Source of the DNA: Gp6-AA40 sp035649395
Lineage (GTDB): Bacteria; Acidobacteriota; Vicinamibacteria; Vicinamibacterales; UBA2999
Length of the DNA: 5,025 nucleotides
Reading direction: 5' to 3'
Assembly (NCBI GenBank): GCA_035649395.1
Contig: DASRJR010000141.1
Location: 1 to 5,025 of the forward strand
Shown here: positions 4,564 to 5,025 of the stretch, one piece after another
How the letters are laid out: every line of letters starts with the position of its first letter
Numbering within the stretch: the first letter of the stretch is position 1
The notes under the pieces: model-generated
Told to the model about the DNA's origin: nothing
Database searches by the model: none
What the model saw: the letters and a program-made list of their open reading frames with translations, nothing else
Position numbers and translations under genes: made by a program

Positions 4564-5025
4564 ATGGCTATCGGACCACTGTGCGGCTGGTTACGTGAGG
4601 TTCGAGCTTGTTGCGGCTCGCACAGCGGTCCGAGGCGCGCGAAGCGCGCCAGGAGACACAGCTGGGCGCGGTTCAATCTCGTCGGCCTGATGGGCTTTCT
4701 CGTCCAAACGGCGATTCTGGCCACGCTCGTTCGATGGGCCGGTGTCACGTCGGGTGTGGCGGTGGCGCTGGCGGTTCTCGCCGCCGTTTCTCATAACTTC
4801 TTCTGGCACGAGCGCTTCACATGGCCGAATCTCCCGCGCGAGGGTCGTGTTCGACGATGGGTGTCGTTTCATCTGTCTACCGGTGTGATCTCGGTGCTGA
4901 GTAACGTCTGGGTCACGACCGCGCTCGTCGCTGCGACCGGCCTTCCCGTCGTCGCCGCCAACGTCGTCGCCGTGTCGATGCTGTCGCTCACCAATTTCTG
5001 GATCAGTGACCGCCTCGTATTTCGA
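4564..5025 (+). CDS. GtrA-like membrane protein, 3' end cut by the window
   Basis: The frame is open to the right edge (154 codons seen). After a basic N-terminus (PRRAKRARR at 23-31), four hydrophobic segments follow at about 38-59, 62-80, 98-119 and 124-147. Diagnostic GtrA-family pieces are RFNLVGLMGFLVQ (36-48), SHNFFWHERFTW (76-87) and SLTNFWISDRLVF (141-153). These are the two internally similar N-F-x-W/(D/E)R(F/L) sites characteristic of the fold. GtrA-like proteins are inner-membrane proteins proposed to move polyprenyl-linked sugars, and they are often next to a glycosyltransferase; any such neighbour would lie beyond the right edge. The length seen already matches a near-complete family member, so few residues are missing. 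The start is uncertain. ATG 4564 has GGGAAG only two bases upstream and gives an unusual Cys-containing leader. No start codon lies between 4567 and the first helix. Alternatives are GTG 4561 and TTG 4537, the latter with GTGAG six bases upstream. Confidence 0.82.
   Translation, partial: MAIGPLCGWLREVRACCGSHSGPRRAKRARRHSWARFNLVGLMGFLVQTAILATLVRWAGVTSGVAVALAVLAAVSHNFFWHERFTWPNLPREGRVRRWVSFHLSTGVISVLSNVWVTTALVAATGLPVVAANVVAVSMLSLTNFWISDRLVFR
4571..4633. repeat. 63-nt imperfect hairpin over the first codons of the GtrA-like gene
   Basis: The arms TCGGACCACTGTGCG (4571-4585) and CGCACAGCGGTCCGA (4619-4633) pair at 14 of 15 positions around a 33-base loop. The only exception is an A-C mismatch in plus-strand RNA, which becomes a U-G wobble in minus-strand RNA. 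A second short hairpin (GGCGCGC 4634-4640, GCGCGCC 4644-4650) follows immediately. It could be a structured mRNA start, a non-coding element, or a short palindromic repeat that supplied the odd N-terminus. It does not carry the conserved ends of an integron attC site. Confidence 0.5.

Noticed and set aside
4571..4633. Integron attC site.
   Set aside because: The length and palindromic form are suggestive, but the RYYYAAC and GTTRRRY ends are absent and no integrase or cassette structure is present.

Overview
The window is GC-rich and gene-dense and looks chromosomal. The left edge carries the N-terminus of an ADOP-type MacB/FtsX permease, a family greatly expanded in Acidobacteriota. Next to it is a run of exported proteins of a kind I associate with the same phylum. 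The best guess is an Acidobacteriota bacterium, possibly Vicinamibacteria-like. This is inference from protein style only, as there is no rRNA or marker gene here.

Layout, left to right. (1) 1-123, minus: start of an ADOP permease, cut by the window edge. (2) 124-235: intergenic, with a GC-rich hairpin directly after the next gene's stop. (3) 236-613, minus: a small four-helix DoxX-like membrane protein. (4) 614-686: divergent promoter region. (5) 687-3339, plus: a tightly coupled three-gene operon (4-base and 1-base overlaps). It encodes an exported metallo-beta-lactamase-fold protein with an altered zinc site 1, then two related exported proteins of unknown function that look like an old tandem duplication. 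(6) 3346-3398: a perfect 21-bp inverted repeat where the convergent transcription units meet. It supplies the last 12 codons and the stop of the gene to its right and may also terminate transcription. (7) 3360-4445, minus: a single reading frame joining a YCII/DGPF domain to an NAD(P)-binding SDR/epimerase domain. (8) 4446-4563: divergent intergenic region. (9) 4564-5025, plus: a GtrA-like membrane protein, cut by the right edge, with a 63-nt hairpin over its first codons.

The most interesting observation is regulatory. The DoxX-like gene and the DGPF-SDR fusion gene lie almost 4 kb apart, yet both have the same bipartite element upstream on the minus strand: TGTCGA, exactly 17 bases, CGAC, inside a 29-bp block with 21 identical positions. 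This resembles the promoter reported for ECF42-type sigma factors, whose known targets include DGPF proteins. It suggests that both genes belong to one ECF regulon whose sigma gene lies outside this window. I see no tRNA, rRNA, CRISPR array, insertion sequence or transposase gene.
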